Assembly (NCBI GenBank): GCA_902461085.1
Contig: CABPWH010000005.1
Span: 1 to 50,324 of the forward strand
DNA length: 50,324 nt
Direction: 5' to 3'
Source of the DNA: an uncultured Collinsella sp.
GTDB taxonomy: Bacteria; Actinomycetota; Coriobacteriia; Coriobacteriales; Coriobacteriaceae
Both the position numbers and the translations under genes were made by a program. Position 1 is the stretch's first letter, and the number at the start of each line of letters is the position of its first letter. This document shows positions 1 to 8,690 of this stretch, piece after piece. A model generated the notes under the pieces. It was not told the DNA's origin. It made no database searches and saw only the letters and a program-made list of their open reading frames with translations.

Positions 1-395
1 CCGGAGTGGCCCCCCCCCGGCGGCCCCCCGGCCCGGGAGCCGGTGCGCGAGTCGATGCAGCGCACGTCGAGCTCGTGCGTTTCGGCCGTCAGGCTGGCGT
101 TGGCATAGCAGGCGGACCACTCGCTGCACAGCGAGATAAAGATCGCGCTGTCGTGGCCGTCAGCACGCACGCGGTCAAAGAGTGCCTTGAACTCGCCGGC
201 GCTCGGCTGCGAGGTGTGCGGCAGCTGCTCGGAGCCGGCCATGCGCGCGACGTACTCCTGGGCGGTAATCTGTACCTGGTCGAGCAGGTCCTCGCCCTCG
301 ATAATCACATGCAGCGGAATCACGTAAATGCCGAGCTCTTGGGCGCGGGCGGGGGAGATGTCCGACGTGGAGTCGGTTATGATGGCAAAAGACAT
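1..395 (-). CDS. DegV family fatty-acid-binding protein, N-terminal part (runs off window start)
   Basis: The reading frame starts at ATG 393-395 behind GAAAGG and stays open to the window edge. It begins MSFAIITDSTSDISP, the DegV N-terminal signature (ITDSTSD), and continues with IPLHVIIEGEDLLD, the TSQPSAGEF substrate loop and a CIDSRTGS strand. DegV (FakB-like) proteins bind a single fatty acid for phosphorylation by a FakA kinase and act in the cytoplasm. About 131 codons of a usual 280 are present. Beyond the CIDSRTGS strand the translation becomes Gly/Pro/Ala-rich and no longer resembles the family. This coincides with a run of nine C at 10-18, so the last 40 or so bases may be faulty. 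It is divergent from the HAD gene at 546. Confidence 0.85.
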   Translation of the reverse strand, partial: MSFAIITDSTSDISPARAQELGIYVIPLHVIIEGEDLLDQVQITAQEYVARMAGSEQLPHTSQPSAGEFKALFDRVRADGHDSAIFISLCSEWSACYANASLTAETHELDVRCIDSRTGSRAGGPPGGGHS

Positions 396-451
396 AATTG
401 CACCTTTCGTTGGGGCGCTTGCGCGCCGCCTTCTGAGAGCAAGGTGCGACA

Positions 452-503
452 AGTATAGTAGAGTCGTTCCACATTACTAGGTTCAATTGTTGAATAGTCA
501 ACA
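452..503. promoter_or_regulatory. Divergent intergenic control region with inverted repeat
   Basis: The 150 bp between the divergent degV-like and HAD genes is AT-richer than its surroundings. It contains AGTATA at 452-457, which reads as a TATACT -10 box for the leftward gene. It also contains the inverted repeat TGTTGA-ATAG-TCAACA at 488-503, a possible operator. No good -35 partner was found, so the promoter call is weak. Confidence 0.3.
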
Positions 504-545
504 GTTTGAAGTGTCGGTGTGGAAATCATCAACTGGGGAAGAGGA

Positions 546-1214
546 ATGCCGATGGAGGCACTGGAGATATGCAAGCGGCCGGTCGTGCTGTTCGATTTCG
601 ATGGCACGGTGGCCGATACGGGCCGGGCGGTGATGACCTCGACGCGCAAGACGCTGACTGCGCGCGGGTTTTCGGAGACGCAGATGGGTGACCTGCGCCG
701 TATGATCGGGCCGCCCCTGTGGAAGAGCTTCCATGACTTTTATGGCTTCTCCCGCGAGGAGTCGCTTGTGGTGGCCGATGAGTACCGCGCCTTTTTTGAT
801 GAGCTGGGACCGGAAGAGTACCCCGTGTTCGATGGGATCCCCGAGCTGCTCGATGGCCTTGTCGCGCAGGGGCATCGCTTGGCCGTGGCAACGTCACGCA
901 TGGAGGCGAAGTGTATCGACATGGTGGGAGAGCTGGGACTTTCTCAGTTTGAGGCGGTGGTTGGCATGAATCCGCCGCAGGGGCGCGAGACCAAGGCCGA
1001 TTCGGTCCGCGATGCCCTGGCAGAGCTCGGTGCGACGGCGGGCGATGCCGTGATGATCGGCGATCGCTTTAACGACGTCGAGGGCGCGCACGCGATGAGC
1101 GTGCCGTGCATTGGTATCTATTCGGGCGCGGCGGCGCCGGGCGAGCACGAGGCGGCGGGTGCCGATGCAGTGGTGCACTCGGTGGCCGAGCTTGCTAAAC
1201 TTTTCGCTATCTAA
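546..1214 (+). CDS. HAD-superfamily hydrolase, phosphoglycolate-phosphatase-like
   Basis: About 222 aa. The HAD motifs are in order: VVLFDFDGTVAD (nucleophile and acid/base Asp pair) near the N-terminus, VATSRMEAK (motif II Ser region), then GDRFNDVEGA (motif IV acidic residues). An alpha-helical cap follows motif I, the C1 cap style of Gph/PpaX/beta-phosphoglucomutase enzymes. A cytosolic phosphatase acting on a small phosphorylated metabolite is likely, but the substrate cannot be read from sequence. ATG 546 and ATG 552 both follow a GGGGAAGAGG ribosome site; 552 has the better spacing. The upstream in-frame ATG at 519 lacks one. The gene ends 55 bp before the M20 dipeptidase and may be co-transcribed with it. 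Confidence 0.85.
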   Translation: MPMEALEICKRPVVLFDFDGTVADTGRAVMTSTRKTLTARGFSETQMGDLRRMIGPPLWKSFHDFYGFSREESLVVADEYRAFFDELGPEEYPVFDGIPELLDGLVAQGHRLAVATSRMEAKCIDMVGELGLSQFEAVVGMNPPQGRETKADSVRDALAELGATAGDAVMIGDRFNDVEGAHAMSVPCIGIYSGAAAPGEHEAAGADAVVHSVAELAKLFAI

Positions 1215-1269
1215 TAGACGTAATGTGAGGGGCGGGCGTACCCGTCGCTCATTGGTAAGGAGGTCGTCC

Positions 1270-2706
1270 ATGAATCAGGTGGAGCAGAGCGTTACCGAGT
1301 ATGTCGACGAGGTCTGGGAAGATGTCGTCGCCGATATCGATCAGCTGGTGAGCTATCCGTCCGTGGCCGTTGCTGCCAATGCAGAGCCCGGTGCGCCGTT
1401 TGGCCGCCCGGTCCGTGATGCGCTCGATTGCGCGCTCGGCATTGCGCAAAAGCTCGGCTACCAGACGAGTGACGACGAGGGCTATGTGGGCATTGCCGAT
1501 ATCCCGGGTCGCGGCGATAAGCAGCTTGCGACTATCTGCCACGTGGACGTGGTGCCCGCCGGCCCCGGCTGGAACACCGACCCGTTTGCGATGGAGCGTC
1601 GCGAGGGCTGGCTGCTCGGCCGTGGCGTGATTGATGACAAGGGTCCGGCGGTGTTGTCGCTCTACGCCGGTGCCTACCTGCTCAAGCACGGCATTGTTCC
1701 GCGTTACACCTTCCGCGCGCTGCTGGGCTGCGATGAGGAAGTGGGCATGTCCGACGTTCACCATTATCTGGAGAACCACGCAGACCCCGACTTTTTGTTT
1801 ACGCCCGATGCCGAGTTCCCGGTCTGCAATGCCGAGAAGGGCCAGTTTGGGGCGACGTTCGTGAGCCCCAAGATCGACGGCGGGCGCATCGTGTCGTGGA
1901 GCGGCTCCGAGGCGAGCAATGCCATTCCGTCGCAGTCCATCTGCGAGCTTGCGATTGCCGCCGATGAGCTGCCGGCGCCCGTTGAGAACGCCGACCGCCT
2001 GGAGATCACGGCGCTTGATAACGGGCATGCGCAGATTTTCGCCCACGGTATTGGCGGCCACGCTTCGATGCCTGAGGGCACCATCAACGCTGTCGGCCTG
2101 ATCGTGTCGTATCTGCGCGAGGCCGAGGACGCGTTTGGTGCACGCGACGAGCGCCTGCTGACGCCTGCCGAGCACGAGTTCGTCAAGTTCCTGGCCTTTG
2201 TGCATGCGGATGCCTATGGCCGCGGCCTGGGTATCGATGCGACGAGTCCGGCGTTTGGCCCGCTTACCTGCAACGCCGGCGTCATCCGCGTGGCGGATGG
2301 CCATATTGAGCAGGTCATCGACGTGCGCTTCCCCGACAGCACGAGTGCCGATACCATCCGCGAGCAGCTCGACCCGCTCGTGGGCCGTTTTGGCGTGACG
2401 TGCCAGCTGGGTCGCGCGAAGGTGCCGTTCTCGGTGTCTGCCGACGATCCGGCCGTGAAGGCGCTTATTGATACCTATAACGAGTTTACGGGCAAGCATG
2501 CTGAGCCCTTTGCCATGGGCGGCGGCACGTACGCGCGCAACTTTGCCCGCGCCGTATCGTTTGGCCCCGAAGAGACCGGCTTGGAGCTGCCCGAGTGGGG
2601 CGGCCAGATGCACGGTCCCAACGAGTGCGCCAACGAGGAACAGCTCAAGCAAGCGCTCAAGATCTATATCGTGGCAATCCTCCGTTTGAATGAATTAGAG
2701 CTTTAA
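1270..2706 (+). CDS. M20 family metallopeptidase, PepV/Sapep-type dipeptidase
   Basis: 478 aa, starting at ATG 1270 directly behind a near-perfect AAGGAGGT Shine-Dalgarno; the 159-bp longer frame upstream has no such site. It carries the M20 metal-binding motifs: HVDVVPAGPGW near residue 91, GRGVIDDKGPA (bridging Asp), GCDEEVG (catalytic Glu pair) and DAEFPVCNAEKG, which is typical of the PepV/Sapep branch. A late HGPNE histidine motif completes the site. These cytosolic di-zinc or manganese enzymes cleave dipeptides brought in by peptide transporters. The length matches the family. A strong hairpin follows the stop codon. Confidence 0.92.
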   Translation: MNQVEQSVTEYVDEVWEDVVADIDQLVSYPSVAVAANAEPGAPFGRPVRDALDCALGIAQKLGYQTSDDEGYVGIADIPGRGDKQLATICHVDVVPAGPGWNTDPFAMERREGWLLGRGVIDDKGPAVLSLYAGAYLLKHGIVPRYTFRALLGCDEEVGMSDVHHYLENHADPDFLFTPDAEFPVCNAEKGQFGATFVSPKIDGGRIVSWSGSEASNAIPSQSICELAIAADELPAPVENADRLEITALDNGHAQIFAHGIGGHASMPEGTINAVGLIVSYLREAEDAFGARDERLLTPAEHEFVKFLAFVHADAYGRGLGIDATSPAFGPLTCNAGVIRVADGHIEQVIDVRFPDSTSADTIREQLDPLVGRFGVTCQLGRAKVPFSVSADDPAVKALIDTYNEFTGKHAEPFAMGGGTYARNFARAVSFGPEETGLELPEWGGQMHGPNECANEEQLKQALKIYIVAILRLNELEL

Positions 2707-2732
2707 GGTTTCGCGGTTTCCCAATCTAAGCT

Positions 2733-2795
2733 GCGGTGGAATAGTTCCTAGAATGGGCCATTTGATGGCCAAACAGGAACTATTTCACCGCAACT
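2733..2795 (+). terminator. Long hairpin terminator after the dipeptidase gene
   Basis: A 17-bp stem (2733-2749 with 2775-2791, one G-U pair) encloses a smaller GGCCA/TGGCC stem with a 5-nt loop, and a T-rich stretch follows. It starts 26 bp after the dipeptidase stop and more than 200 bp before pstS, so it probably ends the dipeptidase transcript. Confidence 0.65.
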
Positions 2796-2998
2796 TTGTT
2801 TTTATTGGTGTAAAAGGCGCGCCATGCTTGGGTGGGGATTGTTATTCGTTTGTAAAGCCGAGCCGCGCTTGCGGTAAGGGTCTATCAGATGCCTGTAAGA
2901 AACCGCAGTTGGCGCGGACGTTGCCCGGTCGGGGCCGTATCTTTCCAAACAGCAAAGCGGGCGGGGTGCCCGCGAGTCGCATGTATGAAAGGAAGATC

Positions 2999-3940
2999 AT
3001 GCTCGATCAGGCTTATTCTCGTCGTCAGTTCCTCGGCCTCGCTGGTGGTCTTGCCAGCATCGTCGGTCTCGGTCTCGTTGGTTGCGGCGGCGCAGGTGCT
3101 TCCAACGCCGCCGACAAGGGCAGCGCCGCTGCTACTGCCGAGTCCGTCTCCGGCGAGGTGACCTACGACGGTGCCTCCTCGTTCCAGGCTCTCGTCGAGG
3201 CTGCTGCCGAGAAGTTCATGGATGCCAACCCGGACGTCTCCGTTTCCGGCTCGGGCAACGGTTCGGGCAAGGGTCTGACCGCTGTCGCCGCAGGCACCGT
3301 CACCATCGGTAACTCCGACGTCTTCGCCGAGACCAAGCTCGAGGCCGACCAGGTCAAGAACCTCGTCGACCACGAGGTAGCCGTCGTGGGCATGGGCCCC
3401 GTCGTCTCTAAGAACGTGACGGTCGACGATCTGTCCCTCGAGCAGCTCAAGGGCATCTTCTCCGGCCAGATCACCAACTGGAAGGAGGTCGGCGGCGACG
3501 ACGCCAAGATCGTTGTCCTCAACCGCAAGGCCGGCTCCGGTACCCGCGCCACCTTCGAGGCCGCCGTCTTTGGCGACGAGGCCGTCGACTTTAAGGGCGA
3601 CGCCGAGCTCGACAAGTCCGGCGACGTCCAGACCCAGATGGCCAGTACCGACAACGCCATCTCCTACCTCGACTTCTCGCACTTCGATGACTCCAAGTTC
3701 AACGCCATCAAGGTCGAGGGCGTCGAGCCCAAGAGCAAGAATGTCACTGATGACTCCTTCAAGATCTGGGCTACCGAGCACATGTACTGCTCCAAGGACG
3801 CCGACGAGGCCACCAAGGCCTTCCTGGAGTTCATGCTTTCCGACGACGTCCAGGGCAAGCTCGTCGAGGAGCAGGGCTTCATCCCCGTCTCTGCCATGAA
3901 GGTCGTCAAGGACGCCAGCGGCAAGGTCTCTGCTAAATAA
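2999..3940 (+). CDS. pstS: Phosphate ABC transporter substrate-binding lipoprotein PstS
   Basis: 313 aa. The ATG at 2999 follows GAAAGGAAG and opens a lipoprotein signal: SRRQFLG, a hydrophobic stretch, then the lipobox LVGC. The twin-arginine look of SRRQFLG suggests Tat-assisted export, as for other actinobacterial lipoproteins. The mature part has the PBP-like fold of PstS, including SGSGNGSGKG, IGNSDVF, GIFSGQITNWKEVGG and RKAGSGTRATFE, the phosphate-binding segments. The protein captures inorganic phosphate outside the membrane and delivers it to PstCA. It is first in a tight pstSCAB operon, with 24 bp to pstC. No clear PHO box was recognised in the 200-bp leader. Confidence 0.96.
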   Translation: MLDQAYSRRQFLGLAGGLASIVGLGLVGCGGAGASNAADKGSAAATAESVSGEVTYDGASSFQALVEAAAEKFMDANPDVSVSGSGNGSGKGLTAVAAGTVTIGNSDVFAETKLEADQVKNLVDHEVAVVGMGPVVSKNVTVDDLSLEQLKGIFSGQITNWKEVGGDDAKIVVLNRKAGSGTRATFEAAVFGDEAVDFKGDAELDKSGDVQTQMASTDNAISYLDFSHFDDSKFNAIKVEGVEPKSKNVTDDSFKIWATEHMYCSKDADEATKAFLEFMLSDDVQGKLVEEQGFIPVSAMKVVKDASGKVSAK

Positions 3941-3964
3941 GTAATCGCCCCGGAAAGGTTTGCA

Positions 3965-4873
3965 ATGGCAAAACAGCTGCCAAAGCGCGACCTTGAGAAC
4001 GTGGGCCTGGGCGTCACGGGCGCGTGCGTAGCGCTCGTGACGCTTGTCGTTGCCGCGCTCATCTTTATGGTCGCCCAAAAGGGCCTCTCGGCTTTTGTCA
4101 AGGACGGCGTCTCGGTCGTCGAGTTTTTCACCGGCACCAAGTGGGACCTGGCCAACACAGCCGAAAACGGCCTGCCCTATACCGGCGCCCTGCCCCTGAT
4201 CGTCACCTCGTTTGCGGTCATGGTGCTCTCCACGCTTATCGCGCTGCCCATCGCCATCGGCTCTGCCATCTTTGCGGTCGAGATTGGCCCTAAGTTTGGC
4301 TCTAAGATCTTTCAGCCGCTCATTGAGCTTTTGACCGGCATCCCCTCGGTCGTCTTTGGCCTGATCGGTTTTCACGTGGTCGTCGGTCTTATGAAGAGCG
4401 TTTTCCACGTGAGCACGGGCCTGGGCATCTTGCCCGGCGCCATCGTGCTGGCGGTCATGATTCTGCCGACGATGACCACGCTTTCGGTCGATGGCCTGCG
4501 CGCCGTGCCCGACGGCTACCGCCAGGGCTCGCTCGCGCTGGGCTACACCCGCTGGCAGACCATCTGGCACGTGGTGCTCAAGTCCGCCATGCCGTCGCTC
4601 ATGACCGCGGTTATCTTGGGCATGACCCGCGCCTTTGGCGAGACGCTCGCCGTGCGCATGGTCATCGGCGGCATCGAGGCCATGCCGACGTCGCTGCTGT
4701 CGCCGGCGTCCACCATCACCACCACGCTCACCACGTCCATGGCAGTCTATGCCGAGGGCTCGGCCCAAGACGATGTTCTGTGGGCGCTCGGCCTGCTGCT
4801 GATGGGCATGAGTCTCATCTTCATCCTGATCATCCACCTTATCGGCCGCAAGGGGGCGAAGGCTCGTGGCTAG
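3965..4873 (+). CDS. pstC: Phosphate ABC transporter permease PstC
   Basis: 302 aa with about six hydrophobic membrane segments. The permease coupling loop follows the pattern of DGLRAVPDGYRQGSLALGYTRWQTIW, the EAA-type motif that docks on the PstB ATPase. It pairs with PstA to form the channel for phosphate uptake in the cytoplasmic membrane. The start follows GGAAAGG. The 3' end overlaps the pstA GTG start by 8 bp, indicating translational coupling. Confidence 0.95.
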   Translation: MAKQLPKRDLENVGLGVTGACVALVTLVVAALIFMVAQKGLSAFVKDGVSVVEFFTGTKWDLANTAENGLPYTGALPLIVTSFAVMVLSTLIALPIAIGSAIFAVEIGPKFGSKIFQPLIELLTGIPSVVFGLIGFHVVVGLMKSVFHVSTGLGILPGAIVLAVMILPTMTTLSVDGLRAVPDGYRQGSLALGYTRWQTIWHVVLKSAMPSLMTAVILGMTRAFGETLAVRMVIGGIEAMPTSLLSPASTITTTLTTSMAVYAEGSAQDDVLWALGLLLMGMSLIFILIIHLIGRKGAKARG

Positions 4874-5792
4874 CACGCGTATCCACATCGACGAGGCGAG
4901 GCTCGGGCGTGTCCAAAAGCAGGACCGCTTCGCCACGGGCGTGTTGACGGCGATCGTCGCCATCGTCATGCTCATCGTCGTCTCCATGGTGGCCTATATC
5001 CTGTTCGAGGGCATCTCGACGCTGTTCCAGCCGGGCTTTCTCACGGAGCCGTCGCGCGCCAACGGAACGCAGGGCGGCGTGCTCTACCAGCTGTTCGACT
5101 CGTTCTACCTGCTGCTGATCACCCTGATCATCTCGGTGCCCATCAGCCTGGGTGGCGCGGTCTTTTTGGTTGAGTACGCGCCGGACGGACCCATCCGCGA
5201 CATCGCCTCCACCGCCATCGAGACGTTGTCCTCGCTGCCTTCCATCGTCGTCGGCATGTTCGGTTTTCTGGTGTTCTCGGTGCAGCTGGGCTGGAAGTAC
5301 TCCATCATCTCCGGCGCCGTCGCGCTCACCATGTTCAACATCCCCATCCTGGTGCGCGTGATCCAGCAGGCGCTCGAGGACGTGCCGCAGGCCCAGCGCG
5401 ATGCGTGCCTGGCCATGGGCCTCACTTGCTGGGAGGCCACGCTGCACATCCTGATCCCCGAGGCCATGCCTGCCATCGTGACGGGCATCGTGCTTTCGGC
5501 CGGTCGCGTGTTTGGCGAGGCCGCAGCACTGCTTTTTACCTCGGGTATGAGCTCGCCGGTTCGCCTGAACTTCTTGAGCTTTAACCTGTCGAGCCCCACC
5601 TGCGCTTGGAACGTGTTCCGTCCCGGCGAGTCGCTCGCCGTGCACATCTACAAGATCTATGGCGAGGGCAGCCCCGAGGCCCAGCAGATCGTCTGGGGCA
5701 CCGCTGCACTGCTGATGATTTGCGTGCTGCTGTTTAACGTAATCGCCCGCATTGTGGGCAAGCAACTGGCAAGGAAGATGACGGCCGAATGA
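4866..5792 (+). CDS. pstA: Phosphate ABC transporter permease PstA
   Basis: 308 aa, starting at GTG 4866 inside the end of pstC. It has about six membrane segments. Its EAA loop is QALEDVPQAQRDACLAMGLT, and GRVFGEAAALLFTSG matches the PstA C-terminal region. It is the second half of the phosphate-import pore. The stop codon overlaps the ATG of pstB in an ATGA arrangement, so expression of the two is coupled. Confidence 0.95.
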   Translation: MASTRIHIDEARLGRVQKQDRFATGVLTAIVAIVMLIVVSMVAYILFEGISTLFQPGFLTEPSRANGTQGGVLYQLFDSFYLLLITLIISVPISLGGAVFLVEYAPDGPIRDIASTAIETLSSLPSIVVGMFGFLVFSVQLGWKYSIISGAVALTMFNIPILVRVIQQALEDVPQAQRDACLAMGLTCWEATLHILIPEAMPAIVTGIVLSAGRVFGEAAALLFTSGMSSPVRLNFLSFNLSSPTCAWNVFRPGESLAVHIYKIYGEGSPEAQQIVWGTAALLMICVLLFNVIARIVGKQLARKMTAE

Positions 5793-6661
5793 GCGAGATG
5801 AATGTAACGCCCGCAACCGAAGCGGCATTGTCCGACACCCGGGACTTCCTGTCGAGCGTGGGGGAGAGCGAGAAGCGCGTGCGCGTGAGCGGCAAGGCCG
5901 TGAGCGACGAGGTTGTGCTCTCCACCAAGGACGTCAACGTGTACTATGGCGACCACCATGCACTGCACAATACGTCGCTCGACTTCCACAAGGGCGAGAT
6001 CACGGCGCTCATCGGGCCTTCGGGCTGCGGTAAGTCGACCTTCTTACGCAGCCTCAACCTGATGAATCGCGAGATTCGCGGCTGCCGCGTGGAGGGTGAG
6101 ATCAACTATCGCGGGCGCAATGTAAACACCAAGACCGAAAACACCTACGAGCTGCGCCGTTCCATTGGCATGGTGTTCCAGCAGCCCAACCCGTTCCGCA
6201 AGTCCATTCGCGACAACATCACGTTTGCGCCTAAGCGCCACGGCATCACCGACCGCGACGAGCTCGACCGCATGGTCGAGGAAAGCCTGCGCGGCGCGGC
6301 GCTTTGGGACGAGGTCAAGGACAAGCTCGACAAGAGCGCCTACGCGCTTTCGGGCGGCCAGCAGCAGCGTCTGTGCATTGCGCGCACGCTGGCGCTCAAC
6401 CCCGACGTGATCCTGTTTGACGAGCCCTGCTCGGCGCTCGACCCCATCTCGACGTTGGCGATCGAGGACCTTATGTCGTCGATCGTGGCCGACCGCGCCA
6501 TTGTCATCGTGACGCACAACATGGAGCAGGCGTCGCGCGTGTCCAACCGCACGGCGTTCTTCTACATGGGCGATATGGTCGAGTACGACGAGACTGACGA
6601 GATTTTCCAACGGCCCAAGGATAAGCGGCTGAATGATTACCTCACCGGCATGTTCTCCTAG
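5789..6661 (+). CDS. pstB: Phosphate ABC transporter ATP-binding protein PstB
   Basis: 290 aa. It has Walker A (GPSGCGKST), the Q-loop (VFQQPNPF), the ABC signature (LSGGQQQRLCIARTL), Walker B (VILFDEPCSALDP) and the H-loop (VTHNMEQ), all with PstB-type spacing. An N-terminal extension of about 45 residues (ATEAALSDTRDF and following) precedes the usual start of the family; VLSTKDVNVYYGDHHAL marks the conserved part. The protein powers phosphate import by ATP hydrolysis on the inner face of the membrane. No phoU follows, so phosphate sensing must rely on a gene elsewhere. Confidence 0.96.
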   Translation: MSEMNVTPATEAALSDTRDFLSSVGESEKRVRVSGKAVSDEVVLSTKDVNVYYGDHHALHNTSLDFHKGEITALIGPSGCGKSTFLRSLNLMNREIRGCRVEGEINYRGRNVNTKTENTYELRRSIGMVFQQPNPFRKSIRDNITFAPKRHGITDRDELDRMVEESLRGAALWDEVKDKLDKSAYALSGGQQQRLCIARTLALNPDVILFDEPCSALDPISTLAIEDLMSSIVADRAIVIVTHNMEQASRVSNRTAFFYMGDMVEYDETDEIFQRPKDKRLNDYLTGMFS

Positions 6662-6679
6662 TCCGGGACATGCTTGAGG

Positions 6680-6754
6680 CCCGCGGCGGCCACGGTTGCC
6701 GCGGGACTGATTGGAGAGGCGGGTCATCTCTTGCGGGAGATGGCCCGCCTTTTT
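6680..6754 (+). terminator. Double hairpin terminator of the pst operon
   Basis: Two successive hairpins follow pstB. The first is CCCGCGGC/GCCGCGGG (6680-6687 with 6698-6705). The second is a 13-bp stem (6718-6730 with 6737-6749, one G-U) followed by TTTTT. The second is a textbook intrinsic terminator. Confidence 0.8.
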
Positions 6755-6824
6755 GTGTCGTGTGCGACCCGCCTTTTCGCTGCTATCATGGACAACGTTG
6801 AATTTCTACGAAGGAGCAGGGCAT

Positions 6825-8684
6825 ATGGCGATTCTTTTGGGGTGCGATTCCGTCAGCCTAGAGTTTCCCACCAAGCATATTTTCGATAGCGTTACGCTCG
6901 GCGTGGGCGAGGGCGACCGCATTGGTATTGTCGGTAAAAACGGCGACGGTAAGTCGACGCTGCTGAGCGTGCTCGCCGGCACGTTGGAGCCCGACGACGG
7001 CCGCGTGACGCACCGTCGCGGCACCACGATCGGTCTACTCGGCCAAAAGGACCAGCTGGTCGATACCGACACCGTGCATCATGCCGTTGTGGGTGACGTC
7101 CCCGAGTACGAGTGGGCGTCGAGCCCCCGCACGCGCCAGATTCTGGCCGGCCTTATTAGCGATGTGCCCTGGGAGGGCATGGTGGGCGAGCTTTCGGGCG
7201 GCCAGCGCCGTCGCGTGGACCTCGCGCGCCTGCTGATCGGCGACTACGACGTGCTCATGCTCGACGAGCCCACCAACCACCTGGACATGCGCACCATCAA
7301 CTGGCTCGCGCGTCACTTAAAGGCCCGCTGGCAGCGTGGCCAGGGCGCGATGCTCGTGGTCACGCATGACCGTTGGTTCTTGGACGAGGTCTGCACCAGT
7401 ATGTGGGAGGTCCACGACGGCCAGGTCGATCCCTTCGAGGGCGGCTACTCCGCATATATCCTGCAGCGCGTGGAGCGCGACCGCATGGCCGCGGTTACCG
7501 AGGAGCGCCGTCGCAACATGGCGCGCAAGGAGCTCGCGTGGCTGAGCCGCGGCGCCCAGGCGCGTTCCACTAAGCCCAAGTTTCGCGTTGATGCCGCTCG
7601 CGAGCTGATCGCCGACGTGCCGCCCGTGCGTGACGAGCTGGAGCTCAAGCGCCTCGCCGTGAGCCGCCTAGGCAAGCAGGTTATCGATGTGGTCGACGTG
7701 GACGCCGGCTATGCGGATGTCGATGGCGCGCCCAAGCAGGTACTCTCCGACGTGACCTGGTTCATTGGTGCGGGCGACCGCTATGGTCTTTTGGGCGAGA
7801 ATGGCGCTGGCAAGTCGACGCTGCTTGATGTGATCCAGGGCAAAATTGCGCCCACGCGCGGCCGCGTGAAGATTGGCCAGACAGTGCGCTTTGGCGTGCT
7901 GTCGCAGCAGCTCGAGGAGCTCGAGCCCTTCATGGGCGACACGATTCGCGAGGTGCTCAGCAACTATAAGAAGTACTACGTCATCGACGGTAAGGAGACT
8001 TTGCCCGAGAAGCTCTGCGAGCGTCTGGGCTTTACGACGCAGCAGCTCTGGAGCCGCATCGGCGATCTTTCGGGCGGCCAGCGCCGTCGCCTGTCGCTGC
8101 TGCTGACAATCCTGGACGAACCCAACGTGCTCATCCTGGACGAGCCCGGCAACGACCTGGATACCGACATGCTCGCGATTGTCGAGGACCTGCTCGACGG
8201 CTGGCCCGGCACGTTGATCCTGGTGACGCACGACCGCTTTTTGATGGAGCGCGTGACCGACCAACAGTGGGCGCTGCTCGACGGCCACCTGACGCATATG
8301 CCCGGTGGCGTGGACCAGTACCTGCGCCTGTGCAACGCTACCGCCGAGGGCGAGCCCGTGGGCGCGCCGAGCGCCAAGACCGGCACGTTTGACACCGGTG
8401 CCGCGGCAGCTGCGGCCGAAAAGCCTAAGGCAAGCGGTCAGCCCAATGGCCTTTCCAACGCCGAACGTCAGAAGCTCCGCCGCGAGGTGAGCTCGCTCGA
8501 GCGCAAGATGGAGACGCAGCGCGCTCGCGTTGAGGAGGCCGAGGCCGCGATGGCCCAGGTCGATCCCACCAACTACACGGCGCTCGGCGAGCAGCAGGCA
8601 AAGATCGACGAGGCTCACGCCGCCATGGACGAGCTGGAGATGGCGTGGCTCGAGGCGAGCGAAAAGCTCGAGGGCGAGGAGTAA
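6825..8684 (+). CDS. ABC-F family ATPase (Uup-like) with C-terminal coiled coil
   Basis: 619 aa, no membrane segments. Two nucleotide-binding domains in tandem: the first has GKNGDGKST (about 37-45), LSGGQRRRVDLARLL and VLMLDEPTNHLD; the second has GENGAGKST, LSGGQRRRLSLLLTI and VLILDEPGNDLD. A helical linker rich in Arg/Glu joins them. The last 80 residues are a charged coiled coil (LRREVSSLERKMETQ), as in Uup. ABC-F proteins act on ribosomes or replication intermediates rather than transport. The branch cannot be fixed from sequence alone, so antibiotic resistance should not be assumed. ATG 6825 follows AAGGAG. Confidence 0.9.
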   Translation: MAILLGCDSVSLEFPTKHIFDSVTLGVGEGDRIGIVGKNGDGKSTLLSVLAGTLEPDDGRVTHRRGTTIGLLGQKDQLVDTDTVHHAVVGDVPEYEWASSPRTRQILAGLISDVPWEGMVGELSGGQRRRVDLARLLIGDYDVLMLDEPTNHLDMRTINWLARHLKARWQRGQGAMLVVTHDRWFLDEVCTSMWEVHDGQVDPFEGGYSAYILQRVERDRMAAVTEERRRNMARKELAWLSRGAQARSTKPKFRVDAARELIADVPPVRDELELKRLAVSRLGKQVIDVVDVDAGYADVDGAPKQVLSDVTWFIGAGDRYGLLGENGAGKSTLLDVIQGKIAPTRGRVKIGQTVRFGVLSQQLEELEPFMGDTIREVLSNYKKYYVIDGKETLPEKLCERLGFTTQQLWSRIGDLSGGQRRRLSLLLTILDEPNVLILDEPGNDLDTDMLAIVEDLLDGWPGTLILVTHDRFLMERVTDQQWALLDGHLTHMPGGVDQYLRLCNATAEGEPVGAPSAKTGTFDTGAAAAAAEKPKASGQPNGLSNAERQKLRREVSSLERKMETQRARVEEAEAAMAQVDPTNYTALGEQQAKIDEAHAAMDELEMAWLEASEKLEGEE

Positions 8685-8690
8685 GCGAGA

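Noticed and set aside
1249..2652. 467-codon open frame opposite the M20 dipeptidase
   Set aside because: Antisense shadow. No ribosome site and no conserved motif.
2885..4987. 700-codon open frame on the minus strand across pstS-pstC
   Set aside because: It is the antisense shadow of two clear genes, has Gly/Asp/His-rich low-complexity translation, and no ribosome site. High GC makes such shadows common.
6662..6824. phoU after pstB
   Set aside because: The gap is only about 160 bp and holds terminators. No phoU is present in the window.
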